Of a DNA stretch of 64,000 nt, positions 1 to 13,600 are shown in pieces; position 1 is the stretch's first letter; each line of letters starts with the position of its first letter. The position numbers were made by a program, and so were the translations under genes. This stretch comes from Chrysopilus asiliformis (taxonomy: Eukaryota; Arthropoda; Insecta; Diptera; Rhagionidae): contig OZ035960.1 in NCBI GenBank assembly GCA_964034945.1, positions 30,310,368 to 30,374,367 of the forward strand, read 5' to 3'. The notes under the pieces are model-generated. The model ran no database searches. It saw only the letters and a program-made list of their open reading frames with translations, and was not told the origin of the DNA.

Positions 1-1605
1 TTTTTAAATCAGAAAATTTTACCCAAAGAACGTTTTACTTAGATTTGGTTTACTTTAACTGTGAATTGTTTTTGAATATGATTTTTCTGCCTCAGCGGCC
101 TGTTTTTGCATGTATAAAACATTCGAAATTTACTTTGCAGACACTCGGTGGATTTTCACTGATAAGTAATCATACAGTTTCTAGTTAAATTTTTATTATT
201 TTGGATAACTATATTAGCGGTGACAAATATTTTATTTAAAAACATAAAAAGCTATAATTATTACTGAGCTGTGCTATACCAACTGTATTGGTTTTCCGAA
301 TTACTGGATTTTTGAAAAAGGAAATCGTCTAAATTTGTCTGGCCTGTCTGAGTATAAAAAATAATATTCTCAAAAATATTAATAGTTTCGTCACAGCCCC
401 CAAGACCCCGCGGTCTTTATATAGAGGTTTTAGATAAGCTTCGTTATTGGAGATTGATCAACTAAAGCAAAACAACTACCAGGAAAAATCAAATTTTAAA
501 CTAAATTTTAAAAAATTGAACGTCTTGTTAATGATATCAATTTTTTTGGAAAAGTGTTTAGTCCTTTTGTAAGAATTTTTTAGATTTCTTTTGAAATTTT
601 GCCAAACAAACAAATGATTTCTCAATTAAATTTAATCGTTTGAAAAATTTCGTTATATGGAAAGCAAAACCCAAACAAATCAAGGCGTAATATATGAAAA
701 TTTTTTCGTTATATGAAGACAGTTTTGTTTGTATTTGTCTTCCTAAATTCCGGAATAAATTTCGTTATATAGCGGATTTCCTTATATGAAGGTCCCACAG
801 TTCCCTTTTTCTTACAAGATCATTAAATTAATCACAAGTTTGTTACCGGGAAAATTCAATTTCAAATTCATTTAACATTAGGGCATGGTGCCTTTTTCAA
901 AGGTAATAAAATAACAGTACAATCTAACAGATCTTAATATCGAGAAAAAAAATCTCTTTATACAAAACAGATAATTCGATTTTGTCAATCTATGTACACA
1001 TGGGAACTTAAAAAGCAATTTAGCTAGTATAATTTAAATTTGCCGTTCTGGCGCTAAAAGACAGCACAAAAAATATTTTGTTCAGTGAAAAAAAAATCCA
1101 CAAATTGAATAACGTTTTCGATAAGTGATGGATATATGGCATTGGCAATACTATAAAAAACGATTTTAGTAAATAAACAAACTACCACGTGCTTTTGTTT
1201 ACATCGTGATTCATATGAGATTTTCCAATACCAATGTAAGACACGTGCGAAGAAATAGGGTGGTACACCATTGATAGTACATTGCAATGAATTTATTAAA
1301 TTTATCATTCATAAAAATCGAAGTATCAAAAACTAAGCTAAAAAATATACATTGTATTATCAAAATTAATTTAAAAAAAGAAGATTGATAAAGGGACATT
1401 TAAGACCTGAGAAGTTTTTTTTTTTATTTTTCGCAAATAAGTCAAAGAAAAGTTCAATTTCCCATAACAATTAAAAGAGTAGATAATATTCACTCTTAAA
1501 TCTTTAATAAATTTCAAATAAAACAACTTTTAACATAGTGAAAAAAACAAACGATTGATTAATTAATTGGCTGCACAAAATTGTCAATATTAGGCTGAAA
1601 TTGTT
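1..1605. other. Intergenic DNA downstream of PHKB
   Basis: No gene is supported here. The stretch is AT-rich and should contain the PHKB 3' UTR next to position 1605. Around 640-800 several copies of TTCGTTATATGAAG-like motifs end in TATGAAGGTCCCACAG. That resembles the degraded end of a pogo/Tigger-type element, but I cannot find the opposite terminus. Confidence 0.5.
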
Positions 1606-4600
1606 TTAGGAAACTTTACAAGTTTCGTCATGGACTATATGGCCTTCGTCTTCATTTGTTGCCAATGCCCCACCCTGTAAAACTTTGTTAACAGCTGCCC
1701 GCGCCAAATACCCAGTTGTCTCTGAATACGGTAACGAAAATAAGGGTGTGATATCCTTAGTTTGTGTTCTGTTGTTGTCCTATAAAGAAATAATATACAT
1801 AAAATAGCAGAAAAACAACCAAAAAAAAACATCCATACCTTGCAATACACATAAAACGCTTCCTCTAGAACTTGATCCAAATCTAACGCCTGTTGGAATC
1901 TAAGCTCCGGATTACGACTCAAAATTGTGGCAATAATACAAATAACTTCAACAGTTAGTTGCCTTCTCTCCGGTTGTGCAATACAAATCAAGGTCTCCTC
2001 GACGAGTAACGCGAATGTCAACTCGCTTCTACTCATATTCACTAATGTTGGTGATGCTGGCAAATGGTGTCCTTGAACTTTTATGCCTTCCGGTGTTCTC
2101 GTTAAGATATCCCACACCAAATTGTAGAAATGCCTGGGCACACGGCATAAGCAACCTTCGAGCTGACGTCTTTGTAAAGTTGTTAGTCTGTGGCAGATGC
2201 CAATTGTTTAGAAAATAATTTGGAATAAATAATTTAATTGCATTTTACTTCTCTTCGATAGCCCATTCGCTCACAGTCAGAACTTTCTGCAGCAATACAC
2301 GTATTTGAAATGGTGATAAATTATCCAAATCGACATTTTTCTGCCCTGACATGGTCAAATAGAGACGCATCGCTTCAAGTACCCAACCGACTCTGATCTG
2401 AAATTAAAAAGTCCATAATTTATTAGGTGTTAAACTGGCAGAACTATAAATTTTGGTCTCTGCGAATTTTGTTTGAAAATCCCACCAAAAAAAACTACCA
2501 AAAATTGCAAAAGCCTTGCCTTTGAGATACTAAAAATTGAAAAACCTATTTTTGGGCGATTGATCTTCGAGACCTTAAAAACAGAGCGAACCCCAGAAAA
2601 TTTATCAAGAATTCTGTTTGGCTAAGCCGAACCCTGGATAAACTGGAAGCCTTTCTAAGCTTCCAGTTTATCCAGGGTTCGGCTTAGACAGGTTTTCCTG
2701 TTTCATTATTTCCATAATAATTTTGTTAACTTCAACTAATTTTCAATATATTTGACTGCCATTTATTAAATTCGAATTGTAAGAAGCAGCAATTCATTTT
2801 TCAATTTACCTTAAGAATTCCCCTAAACATATCAGGACTGGTTGCTATAAGCCGACCGCAATACAAAACTACTTCTTGTTGAAGTACAGCCTGAATAACA
2901 TCGTATGGCTGTACCGAAGTGTACATAACATCCTGAATCTCCGCTGGTGTCATGGGTTTATCGAAAACAGTTTCCTTTTGCCCAATAACTCCAACCGTCA
3001 ACTCTTTGCCATTCACGAGAACAGTTGTGATGAATGGACTGATTGAATCGACGATATGATGGAGTAGTGAGCTGCAATATCTAACAGCGCGCCAATATCT
3101 CAGTGAACCAGCGCGGTGGTACAACTGTGTCAGCGCCTGGATAACACTTAATCCATTCACTTCATAATTAGGGCCCTCCCGATTAAGAAGTATCGCCCAT
3201 AATTGGCACTGGCAATAAATCGAATCGAACTGCCTGAGACCCTCAACAATATCGTAAGTGGGCTTCAATTTATATTCGTCCATTGCAATCTTTTGTTCCT
3301 CATACGACTGTGCTTTTGGTACATCAGTTAAACTTTGATATCCAATGTACTCATGGTGGATTTGCGTGAATGCTGTTTCACTCTCAGGCAATTCGTATTG
3401 ATTCATAAAATCGAGATGCTCTAATATAAAAAGATTTAAAAACTTAATCGATTAAGAATTGAAATCAAGTTATACCAATGCAGGAACTTGAAATTAGATT
3501 CTGTAAACGACCGATACGGACTTTCATTCCATCGCAGTAGCCCTTTTTCAACATTGCTAATAGGTCGAGCATTTCTTTGAATTGTGGATCTCTCATGTGC
3601 TCCTCACGTATCAAAAGGCAAACTGTTGGCCGCCCAGACAAGCGCCAATATTTACCAACAAATTGCAATTCCGTTTTTATGTCATCTAATTGAGAGTGAA
3701 TTTGTTTAAATGAAATTATATTCAAAAAAAAACTTTTATACCAATTAATAATGCCATGTCTCTATACAGATAGAAGTCGGAGACTTCAAATATCAACGGA
3801 TAGCACATAACAGTCATGCCAGAAATTCGATAGACTTTGCTTGTCCCAAGAGAGCCAACTGGACGAGGCGGACGTCCCGTTAATCCGACTTTGCTATTCA
3901 CACCGAGATTTTGATAGACTTTTATTAACTCAGTTGATGACCAAATTTGAACGGGTTCCACCTGTAAAATAAATCACAATTAATTTGTTGTTTCGTTCTA
4001 TCGAACGTCAATAGAATTTACCTCATGTGGCGTTTGAGTTTGTATCCCATAAGTAGCCATCATTGCCTGCAGTCGCATCGATTCAGCGATTAGAACGATC
4101 TGCACAACTAGATCTGATGCTGTTCCCTATAATTGTCCGCATCGAGTGTTACAATAAACTAATAAACTTCTACTGGAAGACCTTAGAGCCTTCTTAAGTA
4201 AAATCATTCCGCACGAAAATCAAACATATTAGATTCAAAATCAAATGCACATAAAACTCAAATATAGCAGAACTATATTAAAATCATATACAGATCATGG
4301 ATTAATTTGGTTAACATGCGATGATTTTTATTGCTTTGCTTTTATGAATTTTAAATTTTTCTATTCATGCTGTCAATCTACAAATAAATACTAATACGAT
4401 TATATTCTATACAAGAGCTAGAGCAAAAAACAACTAAATTCTACAAAATATTAAACAAATCGAATTAATTCAATGTTTCCAATTGGGCATAACAATACAG
4501 AATTTATTTTTTGATACTTTTTTCTAAAAAAAAAATGATCAACAAAACATTCAGATATGAAATTATCTGTACTTACAAGCCTTTGTTTTGCCTGTTTTTG

Positions 4601-7600
4601 GGAAAAAAAGAAATGAAACCATGATAAGAATTATCAAAATTCAAGTTTAGTTTGGAAATTCTACTGGTTTTGCATCTTCATAAAATGATATAAAATTTGG
4701 GAGTAAATTATATTTTAATTCGTTTGCTAATAATTTGATTAATTCAAGGAGGTTTTTCTTAAATTTCGTTATTAAAGCCCTGAAAGGTTATTACGCGGTT
4801 GGAACTTCCGGTGGGTGAGGTGTTTCAAAATAAATCCTTTTACTGGAGATCGCAACCGATAACTGGGACTGAGATGCACGTCATGCGGCTAGCTCGCGAC
4901 CCAGGGGAGTGGGGTTTCTTAATCCCAGTCACGAATAAAATTTTCGACGTTCCTCTCAGTCCCAGTCACCGGTTGCGATCTCCAGTAAAAGGATTTATTT
5001 TGAAACACCTCACCCAGAAGATCCAACCGCGTAATAAGTTTAACTTCGATGAGACCTTAGTGCAGGCGCGCACCTCGTTGGCCAGCATATATAATAATGC
5101 TAAAATGGTAAATGGGAAATTTTAGTTTTTAAAATGCGTACAAACCAATATCGGAGCTGACAACGAGGTTTTTTTTTACTTATTTACTACTTGCTTATTT
5201 CTACTTAAATATACTTCGACGATGAAATACTAGTTTAAAGGTATTTTAAAAACTCAAATTGCCACTTCGACACCCATCTGCATGCTTCCCAATGAAGTGC
5301 CCGACTGCGCTAAAGGCTTTGTCACTAAAGTCAGTGTCTTGTTGTAATAGGTGTTCTACTGTACAAAATTCAACAAAAAAAAATACGGAATTAATTTTTA
5401 TATATGTATAACTTGCAGCCTATTGACTCTCATTTTTTTTGAAAAAAAGTAAACTTCGAAACATAAGATATTCCCGTTAACGCACTCAACCTCTCAATTT
5501 ACTCAAAAAAGGTGTGCCAAATTTCAAGTCTCTGGCCTAATTATTTCTCAAGTTATAGTGTCCACGCACAGCTTAATAGCATCAGAAGTCACTGCTACAT
5601 GGCCGCGTTTTAAATGGCGAACAAAGATGTCAACCGCCAACGACGCGGTCAACATAAATGCTACTGTGACAGACAGACGGACAAGTAAAAATCAAGTCGA
5701 TTCATTATTCTAAACACGCTGGTGTAATTCATTTTTTTGTCCGACTATTAGTTTTACGCGTTAAAAATTGTGGAGAAAATCTATTATACCCATTTATGAT
5801 TTCATCATATAGGGTATAAACATCGCAGGCTTTGCAATCTAAAAACAAATATAACAGTTCCTCAATGTAGTCAACAGAATCACAAAGACGTACACGTAAG
5901 CATATGGAAATGGTTAACAGACGATAACAAAAAAAATATAAGAAAGTAACAATCAGATGCAGATAAAAATTTTGATAAAGTTTTCATCTTACCACTGGTT
6001 GCCCAGTTTTTTTGCTTATACGGACCAGCTTGAAATAACATAAGTAACAGTCAATATTTGAAAAATATACGGTGTTCAATTTAGAAATTATAAAGAATTT
6101 AAAAAACAACAACCCAATCAATAAAACGATAATGGGAAAAATATCTACGAAAATATTTATAAATTATAAAAACGGAAGTGTAGATTGGTGATGCAGCATC
6201 GGAATAGACAATATAGACAGTGCCTAGTAAAAAAAAAAACTCACTAACAACCTAAGGCCCGTTTGCACGTACTGTTCTTAAAAAATTAAGTTGTTTGGCA
6301 TGCTTAAACCTTAGAAATTCTGAAGTTGTTTGGCATGCTTAAACCGTAGAATCAATAATTTATGTTGGACACAAGTCGTTAACTTTCGTTGATGTAAACG
6401 GCTCTAAAAAGTGCAAACTTCTTACGTTCTGTTATTTATTGTCCCCAACATTACTTTCTACAGGGTTTCTGTTCCATTTTGTTTTTTTTTTACTAAATAG
6501 GGTCTGTGGTGTATATCCTGACGATTCTGTACTGATTGTGTAGAGGAAGTTTCACTGATAGAGTATAAGTCGAATCACAGTAATTGTTTTTTTACAAACG
6601 GATATAAAAGAAATCTTAAAATTACATTGTAAACTGCAAACATTTCAAATGCTTAAAAAGATAGTCAACATTTAACTACATTTCTAAAACACACTGCCTA
6701 TTCTGGAATCCAAAGTAGCGTTAAGCTTGTTCGATTTCCCCTTAATTTGTATTCCTGAATCCGCTGCGTTTCACTTCTGTTTAATTGCGTATAATCTGGT
6801 AACGTTTTAAGGGTAGAATTACTCGTTGTAAATTTTAGAATACCGAAATACCAATTGAGTTGCGAATCAAATCGACTCAGCTTGGTTTTACGTTTTAACT
6901 TGGGATTCCAGAATAGCAACGATTGAAATCTAAATAAAAAGTTGAGAGATTTTTTTTAGATTTGGTTTTAGGGTTTTTTTCATACTCTATGAAAGTGTTT
7001 TCACCATTTTCAGCTGTCTATCTTCAGCAATAAATTTTTTTCCATTGTTTAAAAACAGCTTTTGTGCCGACTTTTCTGTTTTTTTAAAAACGTTTAAATT
7101 CAGTTTTTTTTGCAACTTTAATCCTTTTAATCCTTTGCTCAAAATCAATATATTACAAAAATTTTTGCGTAATATATTACACGAATTTGAGGAAAGGTTC
7201 GAAACCAGTTTGTTATACCGAATTCTTACTTGCATTATTTTTGTATTTCTTATGCGGCGGTCACACGACGCTGTTTTGCCAGCCGCTGGCTGCTGTTGGT
7301 TAGTAGCGCTGGCAAGTAGCAGCAGCAGCCAGCGTACTGAGAGGGTTCACACGATTTCTACTTTAGTAGAGCTCCCAAATAGCAAAACAGTGATTTGACA
7401 TTTGAATCTGGGAGATTTTTTAAATAATAAACGTTACACACAAATTTAAATAAATAAACGTAAAATAACAACTTACAATAAACAAACTTTACCACTTATC
7501 AGACTTTTGGCGGCTCAGAAACGATGCGACAGGGTCACTTGATCCCTAGTAGCACTGGCAAAGTAGAACGGTCTCTATTTCAATAGCGCTGCTATGCTGC

Positions 7601-10600
7601 TGGTAGAAGCAACGCACTAGGGTTCACACGGTGCTGTTGAAACGCCTGCTAACAGCCAAACAGCCACTAGCGCTGGCAAAACAGCGTCGTGTGACCGCTG
7701 CATAATGCGGCAGTCACACGACGCTGTTTTGCCAGCGCTGCTAGATATTGGGTTAGTAGCGCTGGCAAATAGCAACAGCAGGCAGCGTACTGAGAGGGTT
7801 CACACGATTTATAACTTAGTAGCGCTGGCAAACAGCAAAACCGTCGTTTGACATTTGAATTTGGGCGATTTTTTAAATAATAAACGTAACACACAAATTT
7901 AAATGAATAAAACGTAAAATAACAACTTAAAATAAACAAACTTTTCCACTTATCAGACTTTTGACAACTCAGTAACCATGCAACAGGGTCACGTGATCCC
8001 TAGTAGCGCTGGCAAAGTAGAGCGGTCTCTACTTCAATAGCGCTGCTAAAATCATCGCGCTGCTGCTGTTAGTAGCAGCCTACTAGGGTTCACACGGTGC
8101 TGCTCAAACGGCTGCTAACAGCCAAACAGCTAGCAGCGCTGGCAAAACAGCGTCGTGTGACTGCCGCATTATATGTAAGAAACTTGAAAAACCGAAATCA
8201 GAACGATTGAATCCCACAATTCAGACTCAATTTTCTATACATTTCATATTCTAAACATTTTTGGTCTTAATATTTATTTTGAAAAAAATTGGCCGTTTTT
8301 GAGAACATCATGGTAAATTTCATGGATTGTGCCTGAGATTTCAAATCCCCGAGCCAAAAAACACCCGATGCCCCGATCAGATAAAAATATTGGAAAGATA
8401 TCAAAATATTTGTGTTATTTCTTTCTACAGAGGATTTCTTTTCGGATTTTGTAATTCCAACATCAGATTCGAGATCAGCGACCTCAAAAACTGCCGAAAA
8501 AGGAAAAGGATATTCGCCGTATCCTTACTGCGAACGCACACGCTTCTTCACGTCGCGGCAACTTTTGGTCCTCAAAATGCCTTTCCGACGTACACGCTTC
8601 TTCACTTTTTAGTAGCAAAAACTTGTGTACAACAAGCGATCGCTCATGTGTGTGTGGTTCTCATATATGTGTTGTATTTGCAGCTCATTCCTTTATTAGC
8701 TAGCACCGAGGCAACATCAATTGCCAAAATAGAAACTACCAACAATAGAAGAATAAGGACTGGTAATTTGTTATTTACCTACCTACCTGAAAAATAAAAC
8801 TACCTGCAATTGGGATTTCACTATTTGCATTCAATTTTTGTTTATTTGGGATATGTTTACGAGTCGGTGGCTAAGCACCGACTGCCTCAATGAAATTACG
8901 CACACATGCATACTGACGTGCTACACGAGCGACTTCGTTTGTGTGCGTAAAAGATGAAGTGAAGAACACTTTTCGAGTGACGACTTTTCCTCACTTGCCG
9001 CACTCGTTTCTTTCCTACAATTTGGTGAGGCTGCGGCATGCTGATGACCGAAAGTTGAAACGTGTGCGCCCTCGCTTACGGTCCAATCGAATTTTCCCGA
9101 AAGTGAAACCTAGCGCAATCGCGAATTTGTCTCCGAAAACTATAATCACCCCCAAAAATATACAACTAAACATAGAAACATACAATTATTGCCCGTATTA
9201 TATAATAGGATATACCAAGAACGAATAATATAAATCTCTCCATAAAAAAAAAACTAACAAAAAATTAACCAAAAGATTAATTTTTATTTTTTGTAAAGAA
9301 CTCCAAAATTCGATTGCGGCAATTTAATTAAATTTTAAATAAAGATAACAGGGTGAAAAAAAAAATATTTAAAAACATTAAATAGGACTTTTCCGTTCGG
9401 AAGCTTGTGCTGCAAAGTTTAACTAAATGAAGACGCAATATTGATTTTTCTTATGAATATTAAGGACGATTGGTGCAAAATAAGTTTTTTTTAATTGAAA
9501 TTTTCAAGGATTTTCTGTGTTTAGCATTTTCGAAAATATTTAATGTGAAAAAAGGTGTGGTATTATCTCATATTTACAGCAACAAAAATTTATACTTAAG
9601 AGCAAGCCCCTTTTAAATACCAACAACAAAAGACAAACATAAACCTTCGGTGTTATTATTAGAAAATATCATAATTTGTTTGAACTCAAAATAACTCCTA
9701 AAAAACTACAAATGAATATTTTTAAAAAAATATATAAAAAAAAAACACGAAAATCATATCATTTTTGCTTGCATTTCTGTTAAACTAAATCCGAGACGGT
9801 TTTTAAGCGATACTGGACAAAAGACGATATTGTGTTATTTTTTTTTATAAATTTTAAACAAAAAAAAAATATTTTTATTATTTAAGTAATCAATATGAAA
9901 AAAGCCAATTGTTCAAATCAACATCGTCTAGTTTACTTACATCCTCAGGTTTTCCCTGCGGCATTTTTCAATAGTTTTAAAATAAATAAGGAAAAGAAAA
10001 TTTTTATCATGAGCAATAGTTCTCTAAAAGCCAATTTGTTGGGGAAAAGAACAACAAGATTCAAATTCTCTACTTCTCCCACAGCAAATGTATCAAATGA
10101 TATATTTAAAAAAAAAAAGACAAATTGTTGTTTCTGAAAATTATACCTGAAAGGCAGAATATCGACCAGCTTTCCGAGGACGATTATAACTTGGCAAATA
10201 ACGTCGAATCGTGTCCAATTCGTTGATGTGCAAAAGACCAGCAGTTAGTAGTTGAGCAATTACGAATATCGCTTGTCCCCAAAGAAAGAGAGCTTGAGAT
10301 GGTGGTCGTGTGTAAGACCCCTCTCCGTCCGGAGCGAAATACATGGACACAACTGGATCACCATTCATATCCGTATAGAGACATCTTCGGAGTTCCGCTT
10401 GATATTCCTCGATTTGTTCGGTGTTATTCCTAAAAACTCCGTCAATAATTAAGAATACGAAAAACAATGGCCATTCACATTCATTGCCTTCGAAATCTTT
10501 TATTTCACCCTTGTTGTAATAACTGTAAAAGTTTTGAAAAAAAAAATTCTCACTTTCCGTTTATGCATTTTGAATGAAATTTTACCGTCTAGATTTATCT

Positions 10601-13600
10601 TCCAATCTGCTTAAAAATCCGTCACGAGAGAATCTTCGAAAACCCTTCTTGCCACGAAGACGTTTTATTACATTGCTTTTAGTGGTGTCGACTAAGCGTT
10701 CCTCGTGAGAAGCAAATGCAGGAAATGAGAGCGTCATTAATAGTGAGGCATCAACTCCCTAACAAAAAAAAACCTTATTTTGCTTTCTTCTACGGAGTAT
10801 AATAAAGTATTGTATTTGGAGAAAATAAAATTTCCCACACTTTTGTCTTTAGCTATAACTCGATATCTCAACCTGTTATCGAGATAAACCGTTATTTCCA
10901 AAAAAAAACAGTTTTTTGCGATTATCTCGAAAATTACCGGGTTTTTGCTGACTGAATGTATGAAGTGAATTAATGAGAATGGCATTCTGCACAATTTTGT
11001 TTCTTACCGTTATCCGTTATCTTTTACCGTTATTGAGATAATTAGATTAAAATATAAAAAAATATATTTTTGCAAATTACTTGTAAACTAACGATTTTTC
11101 GACAAATTAATTTAAGGAAGAATTGGAGATGTTAAAATTTTCTACCTTGTTGCCATTTACCGTAAATTGATATCTTTTACAGTTCTCAAGTTATCTCAAA
11201 TTTTGTACGTTTTTGATATTTTTGAATAAACCAAGAATTTATTGGGAGGTCGTCTTAGGTTGACAAGGCGACAGGGCTATAACGTAAATTCAGAGGGTCG
11301 TAGATTTTGTAGAAGAAAGTTTTGTGTTGACCACAACTGATATTTTATCAAAGCATTTGTGGTGTTTAAGTTAACGCTTTCATGCCCGATGTTGCTTATA
11401 AGCTAATTGTATAACAGTTCTACGTAGAAAAGTGGAAATTTCAAATGTTCATAGTGCCCCTTTAGAACTTAAGAACAACAGCTAACCACAAAAAAATTCA
11501 GCAGGGAAAAAGTTGGACATGAAAAAACTAAAGGTGATTTGTCAATAAAATACGTCATGTTCGTTTTAGCTTTTTTCGGATACCCCGTCAAGCATTTCCG
11601 TGATTTTTTATATGTAGTTTAGCCCCATTATCGCACTACGCCAGACTCCATTTACCCCCTAAAAATGTGAGGCAATATATGGCAGCCCAAGAGTTAAAAA
11701 AATATCAGTTGTGATCATTACAAAACTTTCCTCTGCAACATTTAATTTCGGAAAAATATGTAAAAAAATATTTTTTCAAATATCTTGAGAACCGTTAGGG
11801 ATACAAAAAACCGTTAAAACAAAAAATGTAGAAAATTTCATATCCTTTAAATTTTGTAATATTCATTTTTTCCCAAAAGCGCATAGGTTTCGAGAAATTT
11901 TCAAAAAACAATATTTTGACCTCTTAATTTTGCCTTAAAAATATTTCCCGAGTACTCCTGAGTTGATTGGAGCATTATTACAAAAATGTCTCTGTCTGTC
12001 TACCAACCTGTGTACAAGGTTTCTCAAAAAATACTAGCGTATTTTACAGGCATGTTTAGTCTTGGAATAGGACACTTTTGGTGAAAATCCATTAACCGGA
12101 AGGAACAAAAATTGCGGCTTTCGTTTTTTGCGAAATTGCGATTTTTAAAAAGCCGCCATTTTTGTTACTTCCGGTTAGCAAAAGTTGGAGAGAATGAAAT
12201 TTTCCAAGAACGTTTTGAAATACGAAGTTTTAGTACAAAACAGAAGTGTGAGAAATTCTATCTTCTCCAACTTATTGTGTCATTAATACGACTATTGAAA
12301 AACGTGTAATTTCGAAGTAAATCGCGAAAATCGAAACTGGGATGTTTGAAAAGCTACCATTTTGATCATTTTCGGTTAATGGATTTTTACCAAAAGTTAA
12401 AAGGTCCAGTTCCAGTTTCATGACTCTAGCTCTACTGGTTTTTGTGGAATCCTGTACCCAGATTGCGCAATGAACTCGGGAGTTCTTAACAAATGTTTTT
12501 TATGCAAAATTAAGAAGTCGAAATTTTTCATTACTACAATACAGTGGACCCCTGCATATTATGCAGCCTATGCGCTTTTTTCGCAGAATCAATTAATCGC
12601 GTAAAGCGGGGGTCATCTGCACTTTCTATACTAGACCCTTCGTTAACGCATCATTTGTTTCCCAAAGACATTTTCTTAAATTCTGAATAACGATATTACC
12701 TTCGAACTAGATTCCCTTGGCAGCATAGTTTCAAAAATACTCCTATTTCGATTGTGGGCATCGATATCTACATAAACAACACTCCATGAAGCGCCCTTCT
12801 CGCCAAAAAGATTGCATCCGTTAATTGCTTCTAACGCTGATTTGGCCATTCCTGCAAGGACAACAAAAATTCGAAGTTGGTATTTCAATAACAGCAAAGA
12901 AATTAAACCTATTGATGATGCATGAATTTCGGGAGTTCCGTTATTGTATTTGGATCCTCTTTCCCACATTCCAAAATCAGGAGTTCGATATGATCTTTCA
13001 ACGTAATAAACCAAGTTCTGCACGAAGGCCACTTCATCCTAAAAAGTAAACGAAAATTTACTTACAATTATTTTTAGTCCAATTCGACTGAGTCTTTTTG
13101 TAAAAAAAAATCTGCAATTACCTGAGTATAAATGATTTGCAGACCCGATGTAATCATTTGAACTAAAAATATGATATACACAGAGACCACATCAATTTGC
13201 AAGTGATTGTATTTCTCGTCCGAATAGATTTCCTCGCCGGTGTGAAGCTGAAATTTACAATGTAACGCATGTTGATTCGATTGCCTCTGCTTGAACAATT
13301 CGACTCGGTGGGCCTGCTTTATCCAGCACTCCAGAATCCCCCTCATACACTTCACCGTGGACTGCCCGAGCTCGTAGGATTTGCCCCGGTCATCATCAAT
13401 ACGTCTATATGCCTGATAGAGACTCCACACGGCAGCCGCACAATAGACACTGTCACGGACCGAGCCAACTTCCTGATCTGTGGATAGAACCGGGAACAGC
13501 CCACTGATAGGGCTTTGATATCTTAGGAGTTGTCTCTTAACTAAAAATAGATTCCATCACGTTTCATTCATTTTACTTATATAACAATCGCTTGAGACGC

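Noticed and set aside
4799..5125. 108-codon open frame on the plus strand
   Set aside because: It runs across both arms of a palindrome and inside a PHKB intron; there is no domain or splice support.
8327..8797. 156-codon open frame on the plus strand
   Set aside because: It lies antisense in the PHKB intron with no recognisable domain; the duplicated ACACGCTTCTTCAC explains its internal repeat.
8862..8883. Hairpin AGTCGGTG...CACCGACT, reminiscent of a CRISPR tracrRNA end
   Set aside because: A single 8-bp stem in an animal intron, with no repeats, spacers or Cas genes; coincidence.
9895..10137. 80-codon plus-strand open frame beside a PHKB exon
   Set aside because: Low-complexity Lys-rich reading over the intron; the minus strand there carries the better-supported microexon signals.
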